This document shows positions 1-8,997 of a stretch of DNA of 64,000 nucleotides, piece by piece. Under the pieces are notes generated by a model. It was given only the letters and a program-made list of their open reading frames with translations, did not search any database and was not told the origin of the DNA. The position numbers were made by a program, and so were the translations under genes. Origin of the DNA: Bacteroidales bacterium (GTDB lineage Bacteria; Bacteroidota; Bacteroidia; Bacteroidales; UBA7332); the NCBI GenBank assembly GCA_028687995.1, contig JAQTZA010000001.1, forward strand, positions 186,001 through 250,000, in the 5' to 3' direction. Numbering within the stretch: position 1 is the stretch's first letter; each line of letters opens with the position of its first letter.

Positions 1-1
1 A

Positions 2-1111
2 GGGGGTTTATCATGGTCAGGGAATGCAAGACCAATACCAAACATTCGTTTTTCAATTCCTAAATTCATATCATTCCCATGGCTTTTAAACAATCGACTA
101 CAAATAAAAGGAAGTCTTGCATATGGCTGGTTTACAGACAACAAGTATCAAAAATCAAAAATTGATATTACACATTCATCCCCAATTAATTTCTACAATA
201 CCAATGTGCTTTACCATCACAAAGATGCTTTCTTTAAATACAATTTTGATAAAACTTGGTCGTGTATAATTGGCATTGAGATTGAGGCACAATTTGGAGG
301 CAATCAATACTATATGGAGAAGGATAAATTAATAGAAAACTCTACTCCAGCAACACTTAAACATTATTTTATGGCACTTTTCCCTTTGCCTGGAGACAAC
401 CAAAGTACAGCAAGTGACCAAGCCTATGTATATGGAAATAATTTAGGCAGCTTACATGCTGTAATAAACTATAAAATAAATAATACAGAAATGAAAGCAT
501 ATTTAGAAAATCCCTATGAAGATTTTTCAGGAATGAGTAAGCAGAATGGGTTTGATGGTCTTTGGGGTTTAGAATACAAAAATAATACTCAACATGGAAT
601 TACTGGATTGGTATTAGAATATCTACAAACAACTAATCAGAGCGGCCCGATTCATTGGGCACCACATGATAGTCCAAATTCAAAACTTACAGATCAAGCC
701 ACGGGACGTGATGATTATTACAACAACTATTTTTATACAGGATGGCAGCATTGGGGAATGACCAATGGCAATCCACTTATAACCTCACCAATCTACAATA
801 CGAATGGATCACTTCGAATCCAGAATAATCGTGTTAAGGCATACCATTTAGGATTAAGCAATCGTTTCAATCACGCCTTAGATGGCAGGCTATTAATATC
901 TTTCAGTCAAAACTTTGGTCGTCATTCAAACCCTTTTACTGAGATTAAAGAGTCAAAATCTATGCTTGCGGAATTAAGGTTTTCTCCTTCAAAACTAAAT
1001 GGATGGGTTTTTTCACTGAGTAGTGCATTTGACCATGGCTCTATGTATAGTAATAATCAAGCAATATCCTTAAAAATATCAAAAATAGGAATCATATTCA
1101 AATCAAACTAA
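2..1111 (+). CDS. Capsule assembly Wzi-family outer membrane protein (3' part)
   Basis: The reading frame is open from base 2, so the gene begins upstream of the window and only its last 369 residues are present. The first visible residues include WSGNARPIPNIRFSIPKF, resembling the conserved strand of Bacteroidota capsule assembly Wzi proteins, followed by alternating polar and aromatic strands typical of an outer-membrane beta barrel. Wzi-like proteins bind or assemble capsular or exopolysaccharide at the outer membrane. A GTG at base 206 is an internal codon, not a plausible start, because the homologous region extends upstream of it. The gene ends before a strong hairpin terminator. Family assignment is by recalled motif; the missing N-terminus cannot be judged. 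Confidence 0.72.
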   Translation, partial: GGLSWSGNARPIPNIRFSIPKFISFPWLLNNRLQIKGSLAYGWFTDNKYQKSKIDITHSSPINFYNTNVLYHHKDAFFKYNFDKTWSCIIGIEIEAQFGGNQYYMEKDKLIENSTPATLKHYFMALFPLPGDNQSTASDQAYVYGNNLGSLHAVINYKINNTEMKAYLENPYEDFSGMSKQNGFDGLWGLEYKNNTQHGITGLVLEYLQTTNQSGPIHWAPHDSPNSKLTDQATGRDDYYNNYFYTGWQHWGMTNGNPLITSPIYNTNGSLRIQNNRVKAYHLGLSNRFNHALDGRLLISFSQNFGRHSNPFTEIKESKSMLAELRFSPSKLNGWVFSLSSAFDHGSMYSNNQAISLKISKIGIIFKSN

Positions 1112-1165
1112 TTCTAATAGGATTTATCGAAAATAAAATAGGATGAAACTTGAGTTGAGTCACAT

Positions 1166-1203
1166 AAGCGGTTGCAGTTCAAATTCTACAACCGCTTTTA
1201 TTT
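1166..1203 (+). terminator. Rho-independent terminator after the Wzi-like gene
   Basis: An AAGCGGTTG stem pairs with CAACCGCTT around an eight-base loop and is followed by TTTATTTT. It separates the capsule gene from the Mur ligase gene. Confidence 0.75.
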
Positions 1204-1257
1204 TGTAGAACATACCCATTTTGAGAATAAATCTTGATACAATTATTATGATTATCA

Positions 1258-1288
1258 TTGTCAGATTTGGCATTATTCACTATTTTTG
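1258..1288 (+). promoter_or_regulatory. Bacteroidota-type promoter of the Mur ligase gene
   Basis: A TTG at 1258 is followed after 20 bases by TATTTTTG at 1281-1288, matching the -33 TTG / -7 TAnnTTTG pattern of Bacteroidota housekeeping promoters. The start codon of the next gene lies about 36 bases downstream. Confidence 0.55.
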
Positions 1289-1324
1289 AATGCTTTTAAA
1301 ATCTTCATTTAAAGACTCAATATC

Positions 1325-2701
1325 ATGACCCGAAATATCGACACCTTTCAACACTATTTCTTTGTAGGCATTGCAGGCACAGGCATGAGTGCAATCGCAC
1401 AATACCTGTGTGGTATTGGCAAAAAGGTATCAGGTTCTGATAGACTTTTCAATGAAGAGAACAAAATGCTGATACAGCAGCAATTTGAGGAGATAGGAAT
1501 TGAATGTTTCTTTCAAGATGCATCAGGTATTGCTTCGGATGTAGATGTAGTGGTTGTCTCAACTGCCATTGAAGCCACCAATATAGAATACCAAACAGCT
1601 ACCGAACGAAACATTCCCATACTGAAACGTTCTGAATTGTTGGCATCAATTTCCGAATCAAAACGTACAATAGCCGTTGGTGGCACTTCCGGAAAATCAA
1701 CAACTACAAGCATGATTTTCCACATACTGCAAGAATCTGGTTATTCGCCTTCATTGATGACAGGCGCCGGACTTACTGCTTTGCAGAAGAAAGGGCTTCC
1801 TGGCAATGCTTTTGTAGGTAAGAGCGAATGGTTGGTCATCGAATCCGATGAATCGGATGGGTCAATTGTCAACTATCTTCCCGAGATTTCAGTCGTATTG
1901 AATATTGATCGCGATCACAAAGAATTTGACGAGTTGATGTCATTGTTCTCTACTTTCAGAGACAATACGCATGGTCGCTTTATTGTCAATGCCGATCACG
2001 CAGCATCTGCATCACTTTCATTGGATAAATCCTTTGATTTTGGAATTGAACAAGGTGTTGGTTTTCAAGGGTCTAACTTTTCACAGAATGGATTTGAGAT
2101 TCAATTTTCCATAAATGAAGTACCATTTTCTGTTCCTATGATAGGTAAACACAACATGGAGAATACATTGGCTGCGGTTGCTGTTTGTTCGAGCATTGGA
2201 GTTGGCCTAGAAGATGCTTCGAAAGCAATGCAAAATTATGAAGGAATCTATCGCAGGACTCAATTAGTCGGAATAAAGAGAGGAATTTGCGTAATTGATG
2301 ATTTCGCACACAATCCATCGGAAGTAGCAGCGGCCATCAGAGCTTGTCAAGAGGTGGGTAAACGTGTTTTTGCGTGGTTTCAACCCCACGGTTTTGGTCC
2401 ACTTCGATTTATGCACGAGGAGCTTGGTGAGTTAGTGAGCGAATCTTTGCGTGAAAATGATATTTTTCTGGTTTCGGATGTCTATTATGCAGGAGGAACG
2501 GTGGATAAAAATATATCGCCCTCCATAGTTTCAGATGCAATTATCGCCAACCGAAAGAATGCTCTTTTTATCCCTTCCCGAAACGAGATGATGAGTTATC
2601 TAATCTCTCACACGAAACAGTGTGACGTAATATTGTTGATGGGTGCTAGAGATACTACGTTATCAGATTTTGCATTAGAGGTTTTTAGCTCTATACCTTA
2701 A
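1325..2701 (+). CDS. MurC/Mpl-like Mur ligase family protein
   Basis: A 458-residue Mur ligase with all three domains: an N-terminal Rossmann domain (VGIAGTGMSAIAQYL, residues 14-28), a central ATPase domain and a C-terminal domain. The P-loop at residues 119-127 reads GGTSGKSTT rather than the usual GTHGKTTT of MurC. The IGKHNMEN motif (about 273-280) and DDFAHNP (about 324-330) are like those of Mpl and MurC. Such enzymes join an amino acid or peptide to UDP-MurNAc using ATP, for wall synthesis or recycling. It is not in a dcw cluster, so it is probably not the main MurC and could recycle wall peptide as Mpl does. Substrate is undetermined. It ends one base before prmC on the other strand. 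Confidence 0.72.
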   Translation: MTRNIDTFQHYFFVGIAGTGMSAIAQYLCGIGKKVSGSDRLFNEENKMLIQQQFEEIGIECFFQDASGIASDVDVVVVSTAIEATNIEYQTATERNIPILKRSELLASISESKRTIAVGGTSGKSTTTSMIFHILQESGYSPSLMTGAGLTALQKKGLPGNAFVGKSEWLVIESDESDGSIVNYLPEISVVLNIDRDHKEFDELMSLFSTFRDNTHGRFIVNADHAASASLSLDKSFDFGIEQGVGFQGSNFSQNGFEIQFSINEVPFSVPMIGKHNMENTLAAVAVCSSIGVGLEDASKAMQNYEGIYRRTQLVGIKRGICVIDDFAHNPSEVAAAIRACQEVGKRVFAWFQPHGFGPLRFMHEELGELVSESLRENDIFLVSDVYYAGGTVDKNISPSIVSDAIIANRKNALFIPSRNEMMSYLISHTKQCDVILLMGARDTTLSDFALEVFSSIP

Positions 2702-2702
2702 T

Positions 2703-3545
2703 CTACATTCCCTTCACACCTTTTACAAACCGCTCTTTTCCAAAAATATCTTTGAGGATAACGACCGATTGATAGCCATTATTCCTCAATAAATCAGCAG
2801 TTTGGGAGCCATAGGCTGCATTTATCTCGAAATACAATAGCCCCCCTTTTCTCAACAATTGCGAAGAAAGAGATACTATTTTACTGTAAAACATCAATGG
2901 ATCATGATTGGGTACAAAAAGAGCTAAATGAGGTTCAAACCGCAAAACATTTTGGTGCATTGCTTCCGCTTCGCTTTCACAAACATACGGCGGATTACTC
3001 ACGATAATATCAAATATATTCGACGAATTTTCCAAATTTAAGATGTCTTTTCTACTAAAATGTACATCTACTTTATTCTTAATAGAATTCTCTAAAGCTA
3101 CCTGCAATGCATCTTCCGAAATATCCCAAGCCTCAACAACAGAGTCTGGTAATTTTTTGGCCAAAGAGATTGCAATACAACCGCTTCCAGTACCAATATC
3201 TAAAATTCGAAGCTGTTTGGAATTGTTTTCACGAAGAATTAAATCGACCAATTCTTCGGTTTCAGGACGAGGAATCAACACCGATTGATTCACTTTAAAC
3301 TTCAAATTATAGAACTCGGTTTCACCTAATACATATTGCAATGGTTCACCAGAAGCCAATTGTTTAAGCTTTGTGTTAAGCTGTTTGTTATTTTCCGGTG
3401 ATAATTCACTATTTTTGCGCAATATAATTTCAGCTTTTGAAAATCCAGTCACCGATTGCAACAAATACGAAATCATCGATCGGACTTCATGTTCTGGATA
3501 AAGAATAGATAATTGCTGATGTGCAGATTCTATAAATGATTTCAT
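2703..3545 (-). CDS. prmC: Release factor glutamine N5-methyltransferase PrmC
   Basis: A 280-residue SAM-dependent methyltransferase that would methylate the GGQ glutamine of release factors RF1 and RF2. An N-terminal helical domain (1-75) is followed by the conserved IPRPETEELV (91-100), the SAM loop LDIGTGSGC (115-123) and the diagnostic catalytic NPPY (184-187). The start MKSFIESAHQ at 3545 was chosen because the 44 residues that the open frame adds upstream are hydrophobic, unlike the family, and would overlap the divergent ribD start region. It shares a 65-base divergent promoter region with ribD and converges on the Mur ligase gene. Confidence 0.93.
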   Translation of the reverse strand: MKSFIESAHQQLSILYPEHEVRSMISYLLQSVTGFSKAEIILRKNSELSPENNKQLNTKLKQLASGEPLQYVLGETEFYNLKFKVNQSVLIPRPETEELVDLILRENNSKQLRILDIGTGSGCIAISLAKKLPDSVVEAWDISEDALQVALENSIKNKVDVHFSRKDILNLENSSNIFDIIVSNPPYVCESEAEAMHQNVLRFEPHLALFVPNHDPLMFYSKIVSLSSQLLRKGGLLYFEINAAYGSQTADLLRNNGYQSVVILKDIFGKERFVKGVKGM

Positions 3546-3576
3546 GAATTTTAGTAACTGTTTTAGAAAGTCTTTG

Positions 3577-3584
3577 CAAAGATA
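3577..3584 (-). promoter_or_regulatory. -7 box for prmC
   Basis: On the minus strand the bases read TATCTTTG, an exact TAnnTTTG match, about 30 bases upstream of the prmC ATG. This also supports the shorter prmC start. No convincing -33 element was found. Confidence 0.45.
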
Positions 3585-3610
3585 GAAAAAGTGAATTAAA
3601 AGCTGAATAA

Positions 3611-4645
3611 ATGGAAGAAATCTACATACAACGATGTTTGCAATTGGCGGCTCAGGGTCGCGAAAAAGCAGCTCCAAATCCCATGGTAGGTGCCGTAATT
3701 GTGCACAATGGAAAAATTATTGGTGAAGGATTTCATACTGCATGCGGTTTTGCACACGCCGAAGTGGAAGCGATAAATTCTGTTGCAGACCATTCCTTAC
3801 TCAAAGAATCGACCATGTATGTGAGCCTAGAACCTTGCTCTCATTATGGGAAAACACCTCCCTGCGCCAAACTTATCATCGAAAAACAGATTCCTAAAGT
3901 GGTAATTGGCACACTTGATCCCTTTCCTGCGGTATCGGGCAATGGCGTAAAAATGCTTGAAGCCGCTGGTGTAAATGTAAGAGTTGGTGTAAACGTTGAA
4001 GAGTGCAGATCGCTCAACAAAGCGTTTTTCTGTTTTCTGGAGAAAAAACGTCCCTATATTGTACTCAAGTGGGCACAAACCAAAGATGGATTTATCGACA
4101 AAATACGCAACGAAGGTGAAAAGCCTCACCCCACTCCTATCTCCAACGAAATGACTCGCACACACGTTCATAAACTTCGTTCGGAACTACAATCCATTCT
4201 GGTAGGAACAAATACTGCGATTAATGACAATCCATCACTCACAGTTCGTTTTTGGTCTGGCAATAATCCGACAAGATTGCTTTTAGACAGAAAACTGAGA
4301 GTGCCATCCAATTCTATTTTATTCAATGGAAAAGTGCCTACACTTATTTTCACTGAAAAGGAGAAAGAAAATTCCACAAATTGTGAATATGTGAGAATTG
4401 ACTTTTCGAACAATCCAGTCTTAGAGATTCTGAATATACTCTATCGTCGAAACATTCAATCTCTGTTAGTCGAAGGTGGGCGTCAGTTACTGCAATCGTT
4501 TATCGACTTCGATTTATGGGACGAGGTGCAGGTTGAAGTGGCTGATTTGACATTTGATGACGGGATCGCCGCCCCAAAATTTGAAGCAACACCTCATTCT
4601 ACTGAACAAATTTGCAACTCTATGATGTATCATTATATCAGGTAA
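3611..4645 (+). CDS. ribD: Bifunctional riboflavin deaminase/reductase RibD
   Basis: A 344-residue bifunctional enzyme for the second and third steps of riboflavin synthesis: deamination of the diaminopyrimidine, then NADPH reduction of the ribose side chain. The deaminase half (1-145) carries the zinc site H49-A50-E51 with C76 and C85 in the PCSHYGKTPPC motif. The reductase half begins near KWAQTKDGFIDK and runs to the end with the VEGG motif. Length and order match the family. It stands alone, with no other rib genes in the window, and is divergent from prmC. Confidence 0.93.
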   Translation: MEEIYIQRCLQLAAQGREKAAPNPMVGAVIVHNGKIIGEGFHTACGFAHAEVEAINSVADHSLLKESTMYVSLEPCSHYGKTPPCAKLIIEKQIPKVVIGTLDPFPAVSGNGVKMLEAAGVNVRVGVNVEECRSLNKAFFCFLEKKRPYIVLKWAQTKDGFIDKIRNEGEKPHPTPISNEMTRTHVHKLRSELQSILVGTNTAINDNPSLTVRFWSGNNPTRLLLDRKLRVPSNSILFNGKVPTLIFTEKEKENSTNCEYVRIDFSNNPVLEILNILYRRNIQSLLVEGGRQLLQSFIDFDLWDEVQVEVADLTFDDGIAAPKFEATPHSTEQICNSMMYHYIR

Positions 4646-4774
4646 CTGTTCTTTCTTTCTCATTTTCTTTGATTTTAAACCGAAAATCCCTATTTTTACG
4701 GATACCTTCAATTTATATCTACTGTATTTGTGGGTTAATAATCAGTTTTTTACCTCAATTTTAAAAAGCAAAAG

Positions 4775-6634
4775 ATGGAAAAAAAATATAACTGGTGGCT
4801 TATTATCCTATTCTACGTAACAACTACATTGAACGCCCAGAGTCAAAATGGTGACTCAATCAACTCCGTCATTTTAGCTGATTACAACAAAAAAATAGCA
4901 GAAGTAAATCAACAACGGATGGCAGACTCTGCAAAAAAAGCTGAGCTCTTGCTCAAAATTAATGCGTTAAAAACAACTGATAATCTTCAAAAAGAGGAAC
5001 TTCAAAAGCAAATTACAGAACTTGCTGAGAAAGAAAAAAGACGATTAGTTCTCAAAAAAATTGAAATTGACTCTTTACGAAAATTTGCAAAAGGGTATCC
5101 TGTCTTAGGTTTCTTCAACGATACGATATTCTTTATTTACAGCAAATTAGGAAGTTTCTCGGCAAAGGAGAGAGCTAAAGCAATTGAAGAACGAATTCAT
5201 AAACTGGGGAAAGAGTTCACTTTTCATTCAGATTCACTTCAGCTAATTCAATCAGAAACAACCATTGATATTGGTTTTAATGAATACACTTTGATGAGTG
5301 TTACAGACAATGATGCGATTTGGAATAACACCACAAAAAATCAACTAGCTTCACATTACCGCCTATTGATAGGTGATGAAATAACCCGATACAAAGCAGA
5401 AACAAGTTGGATTACCATTCTCAAAGAAATTGGATTGGCACTACTTGTTATTGGAGTTATCATCACACTAATTAAATACATCCTTAAATTATTCAATTGG
5501 ACTGCTTTAAAAATTGAGGAACAAGAAAATAAACTGATAAAAGGTATTACTATAAAAAACTACTCCCTTTTCGATGCAAATAGGCAAGTAAAAGTTCTTC
5601 TGAATGCAAATAAAGTGTTGAAATGGTTTATTATTCTTGTCATTATATACATTGCGTTACCCATTTTATTTGGCATTTTTCCATGGACAAAAAATTATGC
5701 CTCCACCCTTTTTGGCTATATTCTAAATCCAGTAACCAAAATGGCTATTAGCCTATGGAATTATCTACCCAATCTTATCACAATTATTGTCATCGTTGTT
5801 GTATTTCGATATGTAATGAAAGGAATTACTTTCCTAAAAAACGAGGTAGAAAAAGGAGATCTTTCTATACCTGGGTTTTATCCTGATTGGGCAAATCCTA
5901 CTTATCAAATTGTAAAAGTATTGGTTTTTGCCTTTATGGTTGTAGTCATATTTCCTTATCTTCCAGGCAGCGATTCCCCAATTTTTCAAGGTGTTTCGGT
6001 ATTTTTAGGTTTTCTTTTCACTTTTGGATCGGCAGGGTCACTTTCGAATATCGTAGCTGGGTTGGTTCTCACCTATATGCGACTTTTCAAGATCGGTGAT
6101 CGAGTAAAAATTGGCGAGGTTGTAGGAGATGTGATTGAGAAATCGTTATTAGTTACTCGCGTACGAACCATTAAAAACGAAATCATCTCTATTCCGAATT
6201 CTACTGTAATGAACAGTCATACTGTAAATTACAGCAGTGATGCTCCTGACAAAGGTCTGATCATTCACACAACAATAACCATTGGGTATGACGTACCTTG
6301 GCGTGATATGCACCAAGCCCTAATTGATGCTGCTGCAAAAACAGATCTGATACTTTCAGAACCAAAACCGTTTGTATTGCAGACTAGCCTCGACGACTTT
6401 TATGTATCATATCAGATAAACGGATATACGAAAGAACCAAACAAACAAGCCACTATTTATTCTAATTTGCATCAAAATATTCAAGATATATGCAATGAGC
6501 GTGGTATAGAAATCATGTCGCCCCATTATCGTGCAGCAAGAGATGGCAATAATTCAACAATCCCTTCAGATTATTTACCAAAGGATTACCATGCACCCTC
6601 ATTCAACGTTTCGGTTGATAAAAATAACAAATAG
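4775..6634 (+). CDS. MscS-family mechanosensitive channel, large form
   Basis: A 619-residue protein. A signal peptide (about 1-22) is followed by a charged, coiled-coil-like periplasmic stretch (35-105), four predicted membrane helices (near 214-233, 284-303, 333-350 and 381-397), and the MscS pore helix and beta domain. The latter run through GSAGSLSNIVAGLVLTYMRL and FKIGDRVKIGEVVGDVIE. Channels of this type open under membrane tension to release solutes during osmotic downshock. It is the first of three MscS genes read in the same direction; the next starts two bases after its stop, so the three are very likely one operon. The long periplasmic region may add a sensing role (inference). Confidence 0.88.
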   Translation: MEKKYNWWLIILFYVTTTLNAQSQNGDSINSVILADYNKKIAEVNQQRMADSAKKAELLLKINALKTTDNLQKEELQKQITELAEKEKRRLVLKKIEIDSLRKFAKGYPVLGFFNDTIFFIYSKLGSFSAKERAKAIEERIHKLGKEFTFHSDSLQLIQSETTIDIGFNEYTLMSVTDNDAIWNNTTKNQLASHYRLLIGDEITRYKAETSWITILKEIGLALLVIGVIITLIKYILKLFNWTALKIEEQENKLIKGITIKNYSLFDANRQVKVLLNANKVLKWFIILVIIYIALPILFGIFPWTKNYASTLFGYILNPVTKMAISLWNYLPNLITIIVIVVVFRYVMKGITFLKNEVEKGDLSIPGFYPDWANPTYQIVKVLVFAFMVVVIFPYLPGSDSPIFQGVSVFLGFLFTFGSAGSLSNIVAGLVLTYMRLFKIGDRVKIGEVVGDVIEKSLLVTRVRTIKNEIISIPNSTVMNSHTVNYSSDAPDKGLIIHTTITIGYDVPWRDMHQALIDAAAKTDLILSEPKPFVLQTSLDDFYVSYQINGYTKEPNKQATIYSNLHQNIQDICNERGIEIMSPHYRAARDGNNSTIPSDYLPKDYHAPSFNVSVDKNNK

Positions 6635-6636
6635 AA

Positions 6637-7446
6637 ATGAAGGAACTACTTAATTCTAAGATATTCGAGCTTGGGAATTACTATTTAAAACTATCTGAGG
6701 TTTTAACTTTAATTGCCTTTACTCTTTTCATTATTTTAGTATTAAAACTAATCAAACGTATCATCAACAAAGCAAAAAGAATCGATTACGCAAAAAAATA
6801 CTCCATTTACAGTCTGATAAAATATTGCATTTTAGTGATGGCATCTTTAATGGGGCTTCAAATACTGGGATTCAATTTATCTGTTCTGGTAGCTGGCTCT
6901 GCCGCGTTGTTAGTAGGTATAGGTCTTGGTTTGCAAAATTTATTTAGCGATTTCGTGTCAGGTATTGTTTTATTAATAGATTCAACTATCAAAGTTGATG
7001 ATGTGGTTGAAATCAATGGGCTAGTTTGTAAAGTACAAGAAATCAACCTTAGAACGACAACTGTTTTAACACGTGATGACAAATATATTATTCTGCCTAA
7101 TACTGATTTGACTAGAAATCAACTTATCAACTGGACACATAGCAATATCACTTCTCGGTTTGAAATTCTAATAGGGGTTGATTATTCATCAAACGTAAAA
7201 TTGGTGATGCAAATACTAGAAGAGGCAACGGCCAAAGAAAATGGCGTCCTAAGCAATCCAAAACCTTTTGTTCGATTTCTCGATTTTGGTTCTTCTTCCT
7301 TAAATTTTGGCATATATTTTTGGTCAAATGAAGTGTTTCGTGTAGAGCAAATAAAAAGCAATATTCGAGTGAGAATTATGGAAAAATTATCAGAGAATAA
7401 AATCACTATACCTTTCCCACAAAGGGTTCTTCACATCAAAAAATAG
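6637..7446 (+). CDS. MscS-family mechanosensitive channel, small form
   Basis: A 269-residue protein near the size of classical MscS. Three membrane helices are visible (about 22-39, 64-82, 85-117). The third, pore-lining helix is Gly/Ala-rich (GSAALLVGIGLGLQNLFSDF) and leads into the beta domain with VDDVVEINGLVCKVQEINLR and the ILPNTDL motif. A tension-gated inner-membrane channel is the expected role. It is the middle gene of the triplet, with spacings of two and three bases to its neighbours, which suggests translational coupling. Confidence 0.88.
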   Translation: MKELLNSKIFELGNYYLKLSEVLTLIAFTLFIILVLKLIKRIINKAKRIDYAKKYSIYSLIKYCILVMASLMGLQILGFNLSVLVAGSAALLVGIGLGLQNLFSDFVSGIVLLIDSTIKVDDVVEINGLVCKVQEINLRTTTVLTRDDKYIILPNTDLTRNQLINWTHSNITSRFEILIGVDYSSNVKLVMQILEEATAKENGVLSNPKPFVRFLDFGSSSLNFGIYFWSNEVFRVEQIKSNIRVRIMEKLSENKITIPFPQRVLHIKK

Positions 7447-7449
7447 ATT

Positions 7450-8358
7450 ATGGAAGAGTTTATTAAAACACTTATTTTCAATCCATTAGTAGGTAAAATA
7501 TCCACTATCGCATTTGGCGTTGCCATCATTTGGATTATAATCAAATCGTTACAAAAAAACCTTTTTTCAAAAATAAATGATGCTGACAATCGATATCGAG
7601 CAAAAAAATTCAGCAGCTTTGTGGGTTATTTTCTCACAATTGTATTACTAACCATAGTGTATAGTGACAAATTGGGGGGATTAACTGTTGCTTTAGGTGT
7701 TGCAGGAGCAGGGATTGCATTTGCATTACAAGAAGTAATTGCTTCATTTGCTGGATGGTTAGCCATTATGTTCGGCGGTTTTTACAAAACGGGTGATCGA
7801 GTTCAATTAGGAGGTATCAAAGGTGATGTAATGGATATTGGAGTTCTGCGAACAACAATTATGGAGACTGGACAATGGGTAGATGGAGATTTATACAACG
7901 GTAGAATAGTGTTAATTGCCAATAGTTATGTTTTCAAAGAGCCCGTTTTTAACTATTCTGGAGAATTCCCATTTCTTTGGGATGAAATAAAAATTCCTAT
8001 TCAATATGGAAGTAATTATGATTTGGCCTCAGAATTGATAATGGAAGCTGCCATAAAAGTGGTTGGTGATTTGTCTGATCAATCAAAATTAATCTGGGAG
8101 AAACTTCAAATAAAATACAAAATTGAAGATGCTCAAACCCAACCGATGGTAACTCTAACTGCGAATGATAATTGGATAGAATTCACTTTACGATATGTTG
8201 TTGGGTACAAACGAAGAAGAGCTACTAAAAGTGAGCTATTTAAAAATATACTTTCATTGATTGAGGATTCAAATGGTAAAATAAAATTTGCTTCTGCTAC
8301 ATTTCATTTAGTTGAAGCGCCTGAATTTAAAGTAAATATATCTTCTCAAGTAAAATAG
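7450..8358 (+). CDS. MscS-family mechanosensitive channel, third paralogue
   Basis: A 302-residue protein with three membrane helices (about 18-35, 57-73, 76-108), a pore helix (GVAGAGIAFALQEVIASFAGW) split here by its Gly/Ala pattern, and the beta domain motif YKTGDRVQLGGIKGDVMDIG. The C-terminal vestibule is longer than in the middle gene. It is diverged from its two neighbours, so the triplet is not a recent tandem duplication. It ends at a strong hairpin that serves both this operon and the convergent SPOR gene. Confidence 0.85.
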   Translation: MEEFIKTLIFNPLVGKISTIAFGVAIIWIIIKSLQKNLFSKINDADNRYRAKKFSSFVGYFLTIVLLTIVYSDKLGGLTVALGVAGAGIAFALQEVIASFAGWLAIMFGGFYKTGDRVQLGGIKGDVMDIGVLRTTIMETGQWVDGDLYNGRIVLIANSYVFKEPVFNYSGEFPFLWDEIKIPIQYGSNYDLASELIMEAAIKVVGDLSDQSKLIWEKLQIKYKIEDAQTQPMVTLTANDNWIEFTLRYVVGYKRRRATKSELFKNILSLIEDSNGKIKFASATFHLVEAPEFKVNISSQVK

Positions 8359-8360
8359 AA

Positions 8361-8390
8361 AAAGGGAATCCAAATATTTGGATTCCCTTT
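8361..8390. terminator. Bidirectional terminator between MscS operon and SPOR gene
   Basis: A perfect 15-base inverted repeat (AAAGGGAATCCAAAT and its complement) with no loop bases left over, ending in T-runs on both strands. It lies between convergent genes. Confidence 0.85.
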
Positions 8391-8413
8391 TCAAATAAAA
8401 TTAGGTTAATTAA

Positions 8414-8887
8414 TTAATATTGGCGCTCAAGCAACCAAATATCATCGAAGCGTGGTGCATATTTTGCTTTAATGCGGTCGCGCTCAGCAGCAGCTTCGTC
8501 TTTCGTATCGAAACTGGCCACAATCACACGATACATTTGTTTCTCATTTTGTGCCAAAATAGCTTTGTAGCCATCTTTTTCCATATTTTCTTTGAGAGCA
8601 GTTGCGTTGGTTTGGTTCATAAAACTACCTATCACGACGCTAAAGTTTTTCAATCCAGAAGCATCTGTTGATGTAACGGGAGTAATACGCTCTTTTCTAA
8701 CAACAGTCGGAGTAGTCGGAGTACGAGTAACAGTTGCAGCAGGAGCAACATTTGTTTCTGTATTTACAACCACTTCTTTTTCTTTAGCTCTTTCATAAGC
8801 CGCTTTATAGGCGGTTTGTTTTGGCTTGCAAGATGTTGCGCCAAGAGCAATTAGTGCAACGAGAGAATAAAAAATCAGCTTTTTCAT
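8414..8887 (-). CDS. SPOR-domain lipoprotein
   Basis: A 157-residue protein. Starting at MKKLIFYSL gives a lipoprotein signal peptide with lipobox LGATSC, so it is probably a membrane-anchored lipoprotein. The frame has an earlier ATG eight codons upstream, which would spoil the signal peptide start. A low-complexity Thr/Pro/Val linker follows. The C-terminal 75 residues (FSVVIGSFMNQTNATAL to the end) match the SPOR fold, which binds denuded peptidoglycan glycan strands, often at division sites. It lies downstream of hisB on the same strand but has its own -7 box. Confidence 0.85.
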   Translation of the reverse strand: MKKLIFYSLVALIALGATSCKPKQTAYKAAYERAKEKEVVVNTETNVAPAATVTRTPTTPTVVRKERITPVTSTDASGLKNFSVVIGSFMNQTNATALKENMEKDGYKAILAQNEKQMYRVIVASFDTKDEAAAERDRIKAKYAPRFDDIWLLERQY

Positions 8888-8908
8888 ATAAATCAGTTTT
8901 TGATAACG

Positions 8909-8916
8909 CAAATATA
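8909..8916 (-). promoter_or_regulatory. -7 box for the SPOR lipoprotein gene
   Basis: Minus-strand TATATTTG, an exact TAnnTTTG match, 22 bases upstream of the chosen ATG. It indicates transcription separate from the his operon. Confidence 0.45.
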
Positions 8917-8997
8917 GTAAATTTTAAAATTGACATCTACACTTTACAAAGGAATTTACAAAATGAAGAGCAACATTCTAACGAACTCAAATGGAAA

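Noticed and set aside
3546..3677. 44-residue N-terminal extension of PrmC
   Set aside because: The residues are hydrophobic and unlike the family, overlap the start of ribD and lie upstream of a good -7 box at 3577-3584.
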